Assembly (NCBI GenBank): GCA_023417315.1
Contig: JAEZFW010000047.1
Location: 1 to 64,000 of the forward strand
DNA from: Pseudomonadota bacterium
GTDB lineage: Bacteria; Pseudomonadota; Gammaproteobacteria; Steroidobacterales; Steroidobacteraceae
Reading direction: 5' to 3'
DNA length: 64,000 nucleotides
Notes under the pieces: generated by a model
Seen by the model: the letters and a program-made list of their open reading frames with translations, nothing else
What the model was told of the DNA's origin: nothing
Database searches by the model: none
In this document: positions 35,465-43,623 of the stretch, piece after piece
Numbering within the stretch: the first letter of the stretch is position 1
Layout: the number at the start of each line of letters is the position of its first letter
Position numbers and translations under genes: made by a program

Positions 35465-36382
35465 ATGAATTCACTTGCGCAATTTTTCGGTCAGCATGCA
35501 TTGGCGACGCTGCTTGCGGTGAGCGTCTTCATGATGCTCGTGACAGCCGTACTCTGGCGCCTCATCGATCGTTTTTGGGAGCCGTTCTGGTCATTGATGG
35601 CACGGCTTTGGGAAATGCTTGCGAGCTCTGCGTTCGGTGAATGGATACGAAGCAAGCCACATCTGCGTGGACATTTCACACGGAGTCTCACTGCGTGGCG
35701 CTTCTTGGGCATTCACGCCCTCCTCAGTTTCCTCGTGGCACTGCTCGCGTTTGGCGCATTCGTCGAATTGGCTGACGCGATCGACGAGCAAGAGGATTTC
35801 GCGCTGTTCGATGCAGCGCTGACGCAGTCGCTCGGAGCCAATGTCGGTGAAGCCACGCTCGAGCTGTTCGCTCTCGTCACTCATCTGGGCGATCGTGAAG
35901 TCACGATCGGAATCGGCATCATCGTAGGTTTGTATATGCTCGCGCGTCGCTGGTGGCTGCACGCGGTTGTGTGGGGGCTGACAACCGGACTAGGAGGTGT
36001 CCTCGTGCGCTTGTTGAAGCACCACTTCGAGCGCACACGACCCATTCATGATCACGCGCTCACCGACAGCACCGGCTGGAGTTTCCCGAGCGGTCATGCA
36101 TCAGGTGCAATGCTCGTGTACGGGATGCTTGGCTACTTCCTGATCCGGCACACTCCACGCGCCTGGCATATCCCGATTGCGCTCGTCACGATCACGCTCA
36201 TCACGTTCGTCGGCTTCAGCCGCGTGATCCTGCAAGTGCATTACCTGAGCGACGTGCTCGCAGGCTTCGCAGTCGCAGGTGCGTGGATGGCGCTGTGGGT
36301 GGCGGCATTTGAAGTTGTTCGTCGGCGCGCTCGTCATGGGGATCGCGTGAAGGAAGCGCTGAGCGAGACGCGCGACGGATAG
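35465..36382 (+). CDS. PAP2 family membrane phosphatase
   Basis: A 305-residue integral membrane protein of the phosphatidic acid phosphatase type 2 family. Seen: two N-terminal hydrophobic regions (residues 8-50 and 78-105), then the three active-site motifs in order: KHHFERTRP (KX6RP), SFPSGHASG (PSGH) and SRVILQVHYLSDVLAG (SRX5HX3D). It would remove phosphate from lipid phosphates such as undecaprenyl pyrophosphate, phosphatidate or phosphatidylglycerophosphate at the periplasmic face. The extra N-terminal segment of about 60 residues is longer than in minimal PAP2 proteins. The gene ends against a long repeat element. Confidence 0.92.
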   Translation: MNSLAQFFGQHALATLLAVSVFMMLVTAVLWRLIDRFWEPFWSLMARLWEMLASSAFGEWIRSKPHLRGHFTRSLTAWRFLGIHALLSFLVALLAFGAFVELADAIDEQEDFALFDAALTQSLGANVGEATLELFALVTHLGDREVTIGIGIIVGLYMLARRWWLHAVVWGLTTGLGGVLVRLLKHHFERTRPIHDHALTDSTGWSFPSGHASGAMLVYGMLGYFLIRHTPRAWHIPIALVTITLITFVGFSRVILQVHYLSDVLAGFAVAGAWMALWVAAFEVVRRRARHGDRVKEALSETRDG

Positions 36383-36385
36383 CCG

Positions 36386-36651
36386 AGAAGGAAGCCGTGC
36401 TATCGACGGCAAGGAAGCCTGTCGGCAGGGAAGCCGTGCTATCGACGGCAAGGAAGCCTGTCGGCAGGGAAGCCGCACTACCGACGGCAAGGGAGCCTGT
36501 TGGCAGGGAAGAGGCATAGGCAAGGCATGGCAAGGGCTCGGGCCAGCAAGGCCTTGGCACGAGCACTTCTGACCTTGCCGATAGGCTTCCTTGCCGTCGC
36601 AAGCACGGCTTCCTTGCCTATCGGCTCCCCTGCCGAGGGACGCAGGCCTCC
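36386..36651. repeat. Inverted CGGCAAGGAAGCC repeat element between PAP2 and SodC
   Basis: Left arm 36386-36512: three units of CGACGGCAAGGAAGCCTGTCGGCAGGGAAGCC type, period about 38. Right arm 36573-36651: the reverse complement (TTGCCGATAGGCTTCCTTGCCGTCGC and further units). The centre carries GGCAAGG words, and TCTGACC (36568-36574) opens the right arm. It lies between convergent gene ends and has the same vocabulary as the element at 11.04-11.37 kb. Confidence 0.8.
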
Positions 36652-36662
36652 GCAACAAAAAG

Positions 36663-37298
36663 CTAACCCGTCGGCGCCCCACCGGCTGTCGGCGCTTGAA
36701 CCGTGATCACCCCGCACGCGATGCGTGCGCCGGAGTTGCCTGATGGTTGCGTCTTGTAGTCGTCGGGGCTCTCATGAACGACGACGGCTTTGCCGAGGGC
36801 GTCGGTCGGTGCGCCGCTGTGCAGGGTCAAGCCGGTCACGACAGTATCCACTTGGGCAACGCCCTGTGCATCCGACTTGATGTTGAGCATATCGCCGGCG
36901 TGGTGGGTATCGCCTTCGGGATTGCCATGAGCTGAATTCGTCGGATTGAAGTGCGCGCCCGCGCTGCTCGCATCCGGCGCGCTGCAGTCGCCCTTTTCAT
37001 GGACGTGGAAGCCGAACTCGCCGTTCGGTTTCAGTCCCTGGATCGCGCCGGCCAGGCGCACTCCGTTCTCTTCAGCCGTGACTGCGATGGAGCCCGAAGC
37101 CGTGTTTCCTTGCGTCGGTGCGACTTGCGCCGCAGCGCTCTCGGGTGCCTGTCCAGGTGCAGCCATGTCATCGGCGGGCTCGGGCATCGGATTGTCGGGT
37201 CGCGCACGCGTATCCGCGGTGCCTTCGGGTTCATTATCGGGTTGGCCACACGCTGCGAGCGCGAGACCCATGCAACAAATAGCGAGCGTTCGATACAT
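36663..37298 (-). CDS. sodC: Cu/Zn superoxide dismutase, lipoprotein
   Basis: A 211-residue precursor. ATG 37298 follows GGAGG by eight bases and starts the lipoprotein signal MYRTLAICCMGLALAAC (lipobox LAAC). A Pro/Ala-rich linker to about residue 60 leads to the SOD domain: FGFHVHEKGDC and GAHFNP give copper ligands and the first disulfide cysteine, THHAGD and the aspartate provide zinc ligands, VVVHESPDD a further copper ligand, and RIACGV the second cysteine. It removes superoxide in the periplasm, anchored to a membrane. The long acidic linker is unusual compared with E. coli SodC. Confidence 0.95.
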   Translation of the reverse strand: MYRTLAICCMGLALAACGQPDNEPEGTADTRARPDNPMPEPADDMAAPGQAPESAAAQVAPTQGNTASGSIAVTAEENGVRLAGAIQGLKPNGEFGFHVHEKGDCSAPDASSAGAHFNPTNSAHGNPEGDTHHAGDMLNIKSDAQGVAQVDTVVTGLTLHSGAPTDALGKAVVVHESPDDYKTQPSGNSGARIACGVITVQAPTAGGAPTG

Positions 37299-37384
37299 CG
37301 AATAGTCCTCCAAAACGTAAGCTCAGTATTGTACCTACGAGCCTTAACCGGGCTCGCTGGCGAATGTTCCCGTTGCGATGGCCA

Positions 37385-37488
37385 GAGAAGCCGCTGTCGG
37401 TGAGGCGGACAGCCGTCGATAGGTTTGCGTTTCTCGGCGAGTAGCCTGATGGCGGGTCAGTGTCGAAGCCCTCCCATCGGCAGGAGCT
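37385..37488. repeat. Single repeat arm of GGCGAG / GGCGGGTCAG type
   Basis: GTCGGTGAGGCGGACAGCCG, TTCTCGGCGAGTAGCCTGATGG and GCGGGTCAGTG (to about 37461) resemble the left arm of the slyX element; CCATCGGCAGGAGC closes it. No clear right arm follows, so this may be a decayed copy. It lies upstream of SodC and downstream of the hypothetical gene. Confidence 0.5.
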
Positions 37489-37490
37489 AA

Positions 37491-37853
37491 TCAATGTTGC
37501 TTCGAGGGCTCAGTGTGATGAGCGCGCTGCTTGGCGCCTGGGCTCACGATTGCAGTCAGCATACCGTCATCGTCCGCGAGCTTCTCCTGCGAGAGCCAGT
37601 AAGTCGCGACCCATCCATTTGCATCGTGTACGTCGTAGCGACGGCCGACCTCTAACGTCGCAAAAGGCGGATCGACGTGCAGCCCTCCAGACACGTGCGC
37701 CTTCAGAATGCGCACGAGGGTCGAGTTCGCATCCTCGCGTGCGTACTCACGTTGCGTGAGCACCATTGGATCGTCACGCTCATGCTCGATGAGCCACAGC
37801 GTCGTTCTCGGCAGCGCATCCGCAGTATTCGTTTGCACGATTCGACTCCCCAT
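37491..37853 (-). CDS. Hypothetical protein (120 aa)
   Basis: Not recognised. The open frame encodes a polar 120-residue product without signal peptide or transmembrane segment. Segments such as TTLWLIEHERDDPMVLTQREYARED, read here in two overlapping halves, and RRYDVHDANGWVATYWLSQEKLADDDG have protein-like composition with alternating strands and helices, and start and stop do not clash with neighbours. No strong ribosome-binding site precedes the ATG. It is divergent from the BON-domain gene. It could be a small conserved hypothetical, or less likely a chance frame. Confidence 0.5.
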   Translation of the reverse strand: MGSRIVQTNTADALPRTTLWLIEHERDDPMVLTQREYAREDANSTLVRILKAHVSGGLHVDPPFATLEVGRRYDVHDANGWVATYWLSQEKLADDDGMLTAIVSPGAKQRAHHTEPSKQH

Positions 37854-38043
37854 GTGAGCACCCGATCTTCAATCCCGAACGCTCCAAGCGCGGCCGCGTT
37901 CCGTACATACGCGTTCAGTTCCAAGACGTAGGCGGAAGCCGGTTCGCGCAGCGCACGAATCGAGTACGCGGTCGACTGCGGACCCCCATGCCGCAACCGG
38001 ACGTTCAACATCGTCGAGCAAGTCACTGGTGCGAGGAACGCAT

Positions 38044-38499
38044 ATGGCCACCGACAGACGCGCAGAGGGTTATTCATCCGGAATGTGGCGACGCGATCAG
38101 ATGCTGCAGCCGAGCTCACGTTTCCGCGATAGGCCGATGAACGAGCAGGAGCGGCGTATGGAATGGCGCGCCGCAGGTGCGCAGTTCTATCCCGGCGGTG
38201 CGTATGAGGACCTGTCGAGACTGACGCAACTTTCGCATAAGGGTCGCGCCCCAAAAGGCTACACGCGCTCGGACGAGCTGCTGAAGGAGATCATCTGCGA
38301 ACAGCTCACCGATGACCCGTACATCGACGCGAGCGATGTGAGTGTCGAGGTGGGCAACAGCGAAGTGACCTTACGCGGCACCGTGACCGCGCGAGGTCAG
38401 AAGTACGCCATTGAAGATCTCATCGCCGATGTCGCGGGCGTCAATCAAATTCACAACCACTTAAGCGTCGCGGACAATCAGCCCGATGAGGCTAGATAG
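38044..38499 (+). CDS. BON domain-containing protein
   Basis: A 151-residue protein. The start is ATG 38044 behind GAGGAA; an in-frame upstream start at 38029 is less well placed. Residues 1-75 are basic and disordered (MWRRDQML, MNEQERRMEWRAAG). Residues 80-145 form a BON domain: SDELLKEIICEQLTDDPYID, VSVEVGNSEVTLRGTVTARGQ, and AIEDLIADVAGVNQIHNHLSV. BON domains bind phospholipid or act in osmotic protection. No signal peptide is present, so the location is uncertain. Function not assigned. Confidence 0.88.
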   Translation: MATDRRAEGYSSGMWRRDQMLQPSSRFRDRPMNEQERRMEWRAAGAQFYPGGAYEDLSRLTQLSHKGRAPKGYTRSDELLKEIICEQLTDDPYIDASDVSVEVGNSEVTLRGTVTARGQKYAIEDLIADVAGVNQIHNHLSVADNQPDEAR

Positions 38500-38638
38500 G
38501 TCTGCTGTTTTCGGCGGAGGATTAAATAGTCCTGCTGGCTGAGCAGCGCTGGCGCGTCTTTGATGTACCGCAGGGTTGCGGTTGCGCCTTCGCCACGTGC
38601 ATCCTGCACGGACCAGAACAAACACAGCGGGGAGCTTC

Positions 38639-40132
38639 GTGACTCGGGTTGCCTATCGCGCAAGTATTTTCTTGATCGCAGCGTTGTTTACGGGAACTGC
38701 CTCCGCCCAAGGTGTCAAGTTCTCGGACTTGGTTGGGTGGTGGTCCGCCGAGCCGAGTTTTGCGGGCGAGTCCTCGCGGGTCTTGCTGCACTTTGTGGAC
38801 GAGGGCGAGAAGCAATCTGCGCGACTCACGCTGGCCGACATCGGTGCTTACGACATTCCAATCGGCGAGGTGGTCATCAAAGGAGAGGTAGTCGAGCCGC
38901 AAGCCTTGTCATTTCCGCTGACGTACGAGGAGAGCAAACGCACATTGACCGGAGTCTTGCCCGCGGAAGTGGTGCCTGTCTATCGAATCTCCGCTGTTTT
39001 CACGCGTAGCGAGCCGCTCGAAAAGCCGGCCGCCCCTGTTTGGAGCGCGCCGCAGCCGAAAGTGAAGTGGCGAACGAACGTCGGTGCTCCGGTATGGGCA
39101 GGGCTCGAGCATGACACTGAGACTGATGCAATCTTTGTGGGCACGGACGCCGGCGTGTTGCATGCCATCGATGTGAAGGGCCAGACGCGCTGGACGTTCG
39201 ACACCGCAGGGCCCATCAAAGCGCGACCTGCAGTCATCGACGATGCTCTCTTCGTCGCATCAGATTCGGGGTACTTGTACAAACTCGACAAGCGCACCGG
39301 CAAGGAACGATGGCGCGCCAGGATCGATGCTGGAAGTCCGGAGCGTATCCCGGTGAATCAGCCGAAGTCGCGCTGGGACCGGTATGGATCCAGCATCGTG
39401 GCAGATGCCGAGCGGGTGTACGTCGGCAGTCGCGACACGCACGTTTACGCGCTCGATCGCGCAACAGGACGAGAACAGTGGCGCGTCGCGAGCAAAGATC
39501 TGATCACCGCGACGCCGGCTCTGTATGGCGATCTCCTCGTGTTCGGATCGTTCGACGGCAGCATTCAAGCCGTGAATGCGACGGATGGAGACCCACGTTG
39601 GCGGTACGAGTCCCAGCAGCCGATCACAGGCGATCTCGTCGTCGATGGCGATCGAGTGCTCGCCGGCGGCCGCAGCTACGACTTGATTGCACTCGATGCA
39701 CGAACGGGCACGGAACGGTGGAAGCACTACTACTGGTTCTCATGGATCGAATCGCCGCCAGTCGTACGCGATGGGGTCATCTACACGGGCTCCTCTGATG
39801 CAACGGGCGTATTTGCGATCGACGCGAACACAGGTGCGCGCCGCTGGAAAGCGAGTGTTCCTGGTTATGCATGGGCGCGCCCTGCAGTGAGCGAGAAAAT
39901 CGTCGTCTCAGGGACTGTCGGCCAAGGCCCGCATCCAAGCTCGCGGGAAGGTGCGCTCGTGGGCATCGAGCGCGTCACCGGGAAGATCGTTTGGATTCAT
40001 CTCGAGCCGCCGTCAGCGGAAGTCGTCGAGAAAAAGGTTGACTGGGGCTTTGCAGCCTCGCCGATCATTGTGGGTGATATCGCGTACGCCGCAGACCTCA
40101 ACGGCTGGCTCTATGCGCTCGACACTCGCTGA
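38639..40132 (+). CDS. Secreted PQQ-binding-like beta-propeller protein
   Basis: About 497 residues. GTG 38639 is preferred: GGGGAG precedes it and the product begins with a signal peptide, VTRVAYRASIFLIAALFTGTASA; the frame from 38576 adds a basic leader. Residues 25-130 form a distinct N-terminal domain with no recognised family. From about 140 the protein contains seven or eight PQQ/YncE-type propeller blades, each with an AxDxxTGxxxW-like signature (ALDRATGREQWRV, ALDARTGTERWKH, AIDANTGARRWKA). No quinoprotein dehydrogenase residues are evident, so it is more likely a BamB-like or structural propeller than an enzyme. Confidence 0.88.
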   Translation: MTRVAYRASIFLIAALFTGTASAQGVKFSDLVGWWSAEPSFAGESSRVLLHFVDEGEKQSARLTLADIGAYDIPIGEVVIKGEVVEPQALSFPLTYEESKRTLTGVLPAEVVPVYRISAVFTRSEPLEKPAAPVWSAPQPKVKWRTNVGAPVWAGLEHDTETDAIFVGTDAGVLHAIDVKGQTRWTFDTAGPIKARPAVIDDALFVASDSGYLYKLDKRTGKERWRARIDAGSPERIPVNQPKSRWDRYGSSIVADAERVYVGSRDTHVYALDRATGREQWRVASKDLITATPALYGDLLVFGSFDGSIQAVNATDGDPRWRYESQQPITGDLVVDGDRVLAGGRSYDLIALDARTGTERWKHYYWFSWIESPPVVRDGVIYTGSSDATGVFAIDANTGARRWKASVPGYAWARPAVSEKIVVSGTVGQGPHPSSREGALVGIERVTGKIVWIHLEPPSAEVVEKKVDWGFAASPIIVGDIAYAADLNGWLYALDTR

Positions 40133-40185
40133 AGCACTCGAGCATGACCGCTGCACACTTCCATAAACAAACTTAGAGCACGCTT

Positions 40186-40776
40186 GTGAATATCCAGATT
40201 TCTGTGGCACTCGTCATCTTCGCCGGCACGATCGCACTGAGCCTGATGGGTCTGTACACCGCGCCGAAGATCATCGAGCGCAACTTGTTTCGTCCCTATT
40301 GGGTGGCGCGCAAGAAGCAGGTGGAAACGATCGTAACGAGCGGCTTCGTGCACGCCGATCTCATGCATCTGATCTTCAACATGGTGACTTTCTACTTCTT
40401 CGCCTTTCCGCTCGAGCGCAGGATCGGTGGCGTGAAGTTTGCGTTGTTGTATCTCATCGGCCTCCTCGCGAGTCACGCGGGGACCTACTACAAGCACAAG
40501 AACAATCCCGAGTACGCCTCGCTCGGTGCATCAGGGGCGATCTCGGCCGTCTTGTTCGCGGCGATTGTCTACAACCCTTACCAGTCGCTGTTCATCCTCC
40601 CGATCCCCGTGCCCATTCCGGCGCCGCTCTTCGGCATCGCTTATCTCGCATACAGTTGGTACGCGTCCAAGAATCCGCACGGCCGAATCAACCACGATGC
40701 GCACTTCGGCGGCGCACTCGCGGGGCTCCTCTTCGTCGCCATCACGGATCCGCGGGCGTACACCGCGTTGCTGTGA
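40186..40776 (+). CDS. Rhomboid family intramembrane serine protease
   Basis: A 196-residue six-helix membrane protease starting with GTG. Seen: HADLMHLIFNMVTFYFF with the conserved asparagine of the oxyanion site, the catalytic serine S116 in GASGAIS (GxSG), and the histidine H173 in NHDAHFGGALAGLLF (family AHxxG). The charged pair ARKKQVETIVTSGFVH precedes the core. Length is at the minimal rhomboid core. It cleaves transmembrane substrates within the membrane; substrates are unknown. It is close behind the propeller gene (53-base gap) and may be co-transcribed with it. Confidence 0.93.
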   Translation: MNIQISVALVIFAGTIALSLMGLYTAPKIIERNLFRPYWVARKKQVETIVTSGFVHADLMHLIFNMVTFYFFAFPLERRIGGVKFALLYLIGLLASHAGTYYKHKNNPEYASLGASGAISAVLFAAIVYNPYQSLFILPIPVPIPAPLFGIAYLAYSWYASKNPHGRINHDAHFGGALAGLLFVAITDPRAYTALL

Positions 40777-40794
40777 GAAGAACAGAAGGGGATT

Positions 40795-40945
40795 AGCCAC
40801 AAAGAACACAAAGAACACAAAGAACACAAAGCAGGAGAAGTCCGAAGGTCCGTTACGACCTGCATCGAGCACAAAGCTGAGTAACCGTGTATCTCCCGCT
40901 TCGCTATTTCGATCTTCTTTGTGTTCTTTGTGCTCTCTGTGGCTA
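40795..40945. repeat. Inverted pair of AGAACACAAAGAACACAAAG arrays
   Basis: Left array 40795-40831: AGCCACAAAGAACACAAAG followed by AACACAAAG repeats of period 9. Right array about 40914-40945: the complement, TTCTTTGTGTTCTTTGTGCTCTCTGTGGCT. The centre is about 80 bases. Related copies stand at 243-275 and 53966-54056. Confidence 0.75.
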
Positions 40946-40973
40946 CTCGGAAATCGGTGTATTTCCTAAGCCC

Positions 40974-41011
40974 AAAAAAAGCGAAGCCCCGTCGCAGAAG
41001 GCGGGGCTTCG
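40974..41011 (-). terminator. Strong minus-strand Rho-independent terminator
   Basis: A perfect 10-bp stem, CGAAGCCCCG (40982-40991) and CGGGGCTTCG (41002-41011), with a 10-base loop. On the minus strand it is followed by C and seven Ts (A-run 40974-40980). It therefore ends a leftward transcript that has no annotated gene; see the candidate RNA. Confidence 0.75.
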
Positions 41012-41200
41012 TGTCTCGTGTCCTGTTAACGAAGCGAAAACCCCCGAAAGTTGGGGTGGACTCGAGACGGTGGAAGAGCTTGGTTTTCAGATCTTGAACG
41101 AGAAAGCCCTCATTCGAAGAACGGGTGCTATCGGTTCGTTCACTGATAACTTTGCTGCTTCCGATAGCACGACGCATCAGCAAGCGTGGTGGTTCCGCGT
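40974..41200 (-). ncRNA. Candidate structured small RNA, minus strand
   Basis: Read leftwards, the sequence shows three hairpins in a row without a convincing coding region: a perfect 10-bp stem GTGCTATCGG / CCGATAGCAC (41125-41134 with 41161-41170, loop 26 bases), a shorter ACCCC...GGGGT hairpin followed by TTTT (41037-41057), and the strong terminator at 40974-41011. The 5' end is not defined and no good promoter was found upstream. The frame that crosses it gives an Arg/Phe-rich product that includes both hairpins and is unlikely to be a protein. It does not match tmRNA, 6S or tRNA by eye. Confidence 0.35.
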
Positions 41201-41261
41201 GAGAGAGATCATTTGCATTCGGTCAAGCCGCCGCGGTCAATCTCTGTACAAGGCTTGCCGT

Positions 41262-41533
41262 TGTCAGCGGGTAGGACTGTCGTCGAGTAGGCCTGCGTTC
41301 CGCGGCGGGTGGGCCTAACGGCGGGTCAGAGTAAGAGGCTCGTGGCTCCTTCTAGTTCTGACCAAGAGCATCTCACTGTCTTCATCTTTTCTGATTCGAC
41401 GATGGTCCCAGCCGCCGCGGAACGCAGGCCTTCTGGTTCTTAAATTCTCTCTGGCTCGCCGTCAGGCCTCCCTGCTGACAACGGCAAGCCTCCTCGCCGT
41501 AGGCCTACCCGGCGACACCGGCAGGCCTTCTTC
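41262..41533. repeat. Large inverted element with GGTCAGA / TCTGACC centre
   Basis: Left arm 41262-41330: GTAGGACTGTCGTCGAGTAGG, CCTGCGTTCCGCGGCGGG, TGGGCCTAACGGCGGGTCAGA. Right arm 41357-41533: TCTGACC, then CCGCCGCGGAACGCAGGCC and several units with GCAGGCCT and AACGGCAAGCC. The centre is only 26 bases. The 800-base gap 40777-41576 otherwise holds the AACACAAAG pair and the candidate RNA, and no protein gene was recognised in it. Confidence 0.75.
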
Positions 41534-41576
41534 CTCTATCATCGGCCGGATCTTCCATCGCGCGAGGTTTTTCATC

Positions 41577-43337
41577 GTGGATACACGATCGTTGCAGTGC
41601 GCTTGGATGCGTTCAGCGTTCATCGCTCTATTCGCCCTTCTATCGGTCGGCTGCGATCGGGAGCAGCCAGCCGGTGCCAGCGCACCGCCTGCCACCGCAG
41701 CGGCGGCGAACGCGGCATGGCCGAGATTCGTCCAAGATTTCATCGAAGCCTACTTCGTGGCCCATCCACCGTTTGCCGTCGAAGCCGGACGCCACGAGTT
41801 CGATGGCAAGCTTCCGAACTGGAGCGCGGAGGGAATCGGAAATGAAATCCGTCGCCTCGAAGGATTACGCCAGCGAGCGGAAACGTTCGAAGACGCGGCG
41901 CTCTTGCCCGATCATCGCTTCCAGCGCGACTACCTCATCAGCGTCATCGACGGCGATCTGTTCTGGCTCCGCGATGCACGTCTTCCATTCACGAACCCTA
42001 CCTACTATTTCGATTACGGGCTCGATCCGAGCACGTATATAGCCGTTCCCTACGCACCCGCCGAACAGCGACTCAAAGCGTTCATCGCATACTTGAAAGT
42101 CATTCCAGGTGCGCTCACGCAGATTCGTGCAACTCTGGAAACACCGCTGCCGCGAACGTTCATCGAATACTCGATCGCCGGGTTCGGCGGCTTCGCGGAA
42201 TTCTATCGAGGCGATGCCATCGCAGCGTTCGCCGATGTTCAAGATGAGCAGCTGCAACAAGAGTTGAAGCAAGCCGTCGAGCTGGCCGCGAAAGCGATGC
42301 TCGAGATGCAGGCGTGGATGGAATCGTTGCGCGCATCAGCGACGGATGACTATGCGCTCGGAGCCGAGCTCTTCTCGAAAATGCTGCAGATGACCGAGCG
42401 CGTTACGACACCGCTCGATCGGTTGGAAGCGATCGGACAAGCAGATCTCGAGCGGAATCTCGCAGCATTGACGGAGGCTTGCGCCCGCTTCGTGCCCAAG
42501 CAGACCATCGACGCCTGCATTGCAAAGGTGAACGCGGACAAACCCAAAGGTGGGCCCGTTCAAGGCGCGCGCGATCAGCTTGCAAGCCTCAAGCAGTTCT
42601 TGATCGATCGAAATGTCGTCTCGATCCCTGGCACGGAAGAAGCGCTCGTTGACGAGGCGCCAGCCTACCAACGCCAGAACTCCGCATACATCAATATTCC
42701 CGGCCCATACGACAAGGGAATGCCCTCGGTGTACTACATCGCACCGCCGGACCCGAAGTGGTCGAAAGCGGAACAGCAGGCATACATCCCGGGTCGCGCA
42801 GACCTGATGTTCACCTCTATTCACGAGATCTGGCCCGGGCATTTTCTGCAGTTCCTACACGCCAATCGCGCGACATGGAGGTTCGGCCAGTTGTTCGTCG
42901 GCTATGCCTTCGCTGAAGGCTGGGCTCACTACACCGAGGAGTTGATGATCGAAATGGGCCTCGCGAACGATGCGCCTGAGCTTCACGTGGGACAGCTCAT
43001 GAACGCGTTGCTACGCAATGTCCGTTACATGTGCGCGATTGGGCTGCATACGAAAGGGATGAGCGTCGCCGAATGCGAGCGCATGTTCAAAGAGAAGGCA
43101 CATCAAGATGCAGGCAATGCGCGTCAGCAGGCGGCGCGCGGTACGTACGATCCCGCCTATCTAAATTACACGATGGGTAAACTCATGATCCGGAAGCTGC
43201 GCGACGATTGGACCGCAGCGCGCGGTGGCGAGAAGGCATGGAAAACATTTCACGATCAACTGCTCTCGTTTGGTGGGCCGCCGCTGCCCTTGGTTCGTGA
43301 GCAAATGATGAAAGGTAAGCGCGGTGAGCTCTTCTGA
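41577..43337 (+). CDS. DUF885 family lipoprotein (putative metallopeptidase)
   Basis: A 586-residue protein starting with GTG after GAGG. An N-terminal signal includes MRSAFIALFALLSVGC, a lipobox, so it is lipid-anchored. The DUF885 fold is largely helical: VQDFIEAYFVAHPPFAVEAG, the LPDHRFQRDYL region, then the zinc-like motif FTSIHEIWPGHFLQF with H416, E417 and H422 and a downstream glutamate E447 in FAEGWAHYTEE, the HExxxGH..E pattern of the family. DUF885 proteins resemble M2/M3-type peptidases and are often exported. It stands directly before two TonB receptors, so degradation of imported peptides is a plausible role, not shown. Confidence 0.88.
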   Translation: MDTRSLQCAWMRSAFIALFALLSVGCDREQPAGASAPPATAAAANAAWPRFVQDFIEAYFVAHPPFAVEAGRHEFDGKLPNWSAEGIGNEIRRLEGLRQRAETFEDAALLPDHRFQRDYLISVIDGDLFWLRDARLPFTNPTYYFDYGLDPSTYIAVPYAPAEQRLKAFIAYLKVIPGALTQIRATLETPLPRTFIEYSIAGFGGFAEFYRGDAIAAFADVQDEQLQQELKQAVELAAKAMLEMQAWMESLRASATDDYALGAELFSKMLQMTERVTTPLDRLEAIGQADLERNLAALTEACARFVPKQTIDACIAKVNADKPKGGPVQGARDQLASLKQFLIDRNVVSIPGTEEALVDEAPAYQRQNSAYINIPGPYDKGMPSVYYIAPPDPKWSKAEQQAYIPGRADLMFTSIHEIWPGHFLQFLHANRATWRFGQLFVGYAFAEGWAHYTEELMIEMGLANDAPELHVGQLMNALLRNVRYMCAIGLHTKGMSVAECERMFKEKAHQDAGNARQQAARGTYDPAYLNYTMGKLMIRKLRDDWTAARGGEKAWKTFHDQLLSFGGPPLPLVREQMMKGKRGELF

Positions 43338-43344
43338 CGGAGAG

Positions 43345-43527
43345 AAGTGGTTAGTGGCTAGTGATTAGTGGTTAGTCAGAGTAAGGAAGGTTCGAGAATC
43401 TCGGTTGAAGCTCTGACCCCTTCTTACACCGTGCGCGCGTAAAAATCCGTAGCAAAGCGGTTCTGACTAATCACTACTCACTAAATCACTAGTCACTAAC
43501 CGCTAACCACTAACAGCTAACCACTTC
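43345..43527. repeat. Inverted arrays of TTAGTGGTTAGTGA words with GTCAGA / TCTGAC core
   Basis: Left arm 43345-43380 is built of GTGGTTAGTGGCTAGTGATTAGTGG and ends TTAGTCAGA. Right arm 43461-43527 starts TTCTGACTAATCACTACTCAC and continues with TAACCACTAACAGCTAACCAC words. The centre (80 bases) contains a second CTCTGACC word near 43410. It fills the gap between the DUF885 stop and the next receptor. Confidence 0.8.
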
Positions 43528-43623
43528 CCTCCGTTGACTCCTCCACGGCGTTCGTATTTCGACGTATTGCCGGTGTGATTCATGGTTGTGTTACGGTCCC
43601 GGCCCTCTCATGGGGAGTCGGTT

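Noticed and set aside
37703..38254. A 183-codon minus-strand frame across the hypothetical and BON genes
   Set aside because: It overlaps both better-supported genes and is Arg-rich; the 120-residue frame at 37491-37853 has more natural composition.
40641..41183. A 180-codon minus-strand frame over the repeat and terminator region
   Set aside because: It reads through the AACACAAAG array, a terminator hairpin and the rhomboid 3' end; repetitive Phe/Val runs and no motif. The hairpins are better explained as RNA.
41040..41260. tRNA or tmRNA in the 41 kb gap
   Set aside because: Words resembling a T-loop (GTTCAAGATC) occur, but no matching T-stem, acceptor stem or CCA end could be formed.
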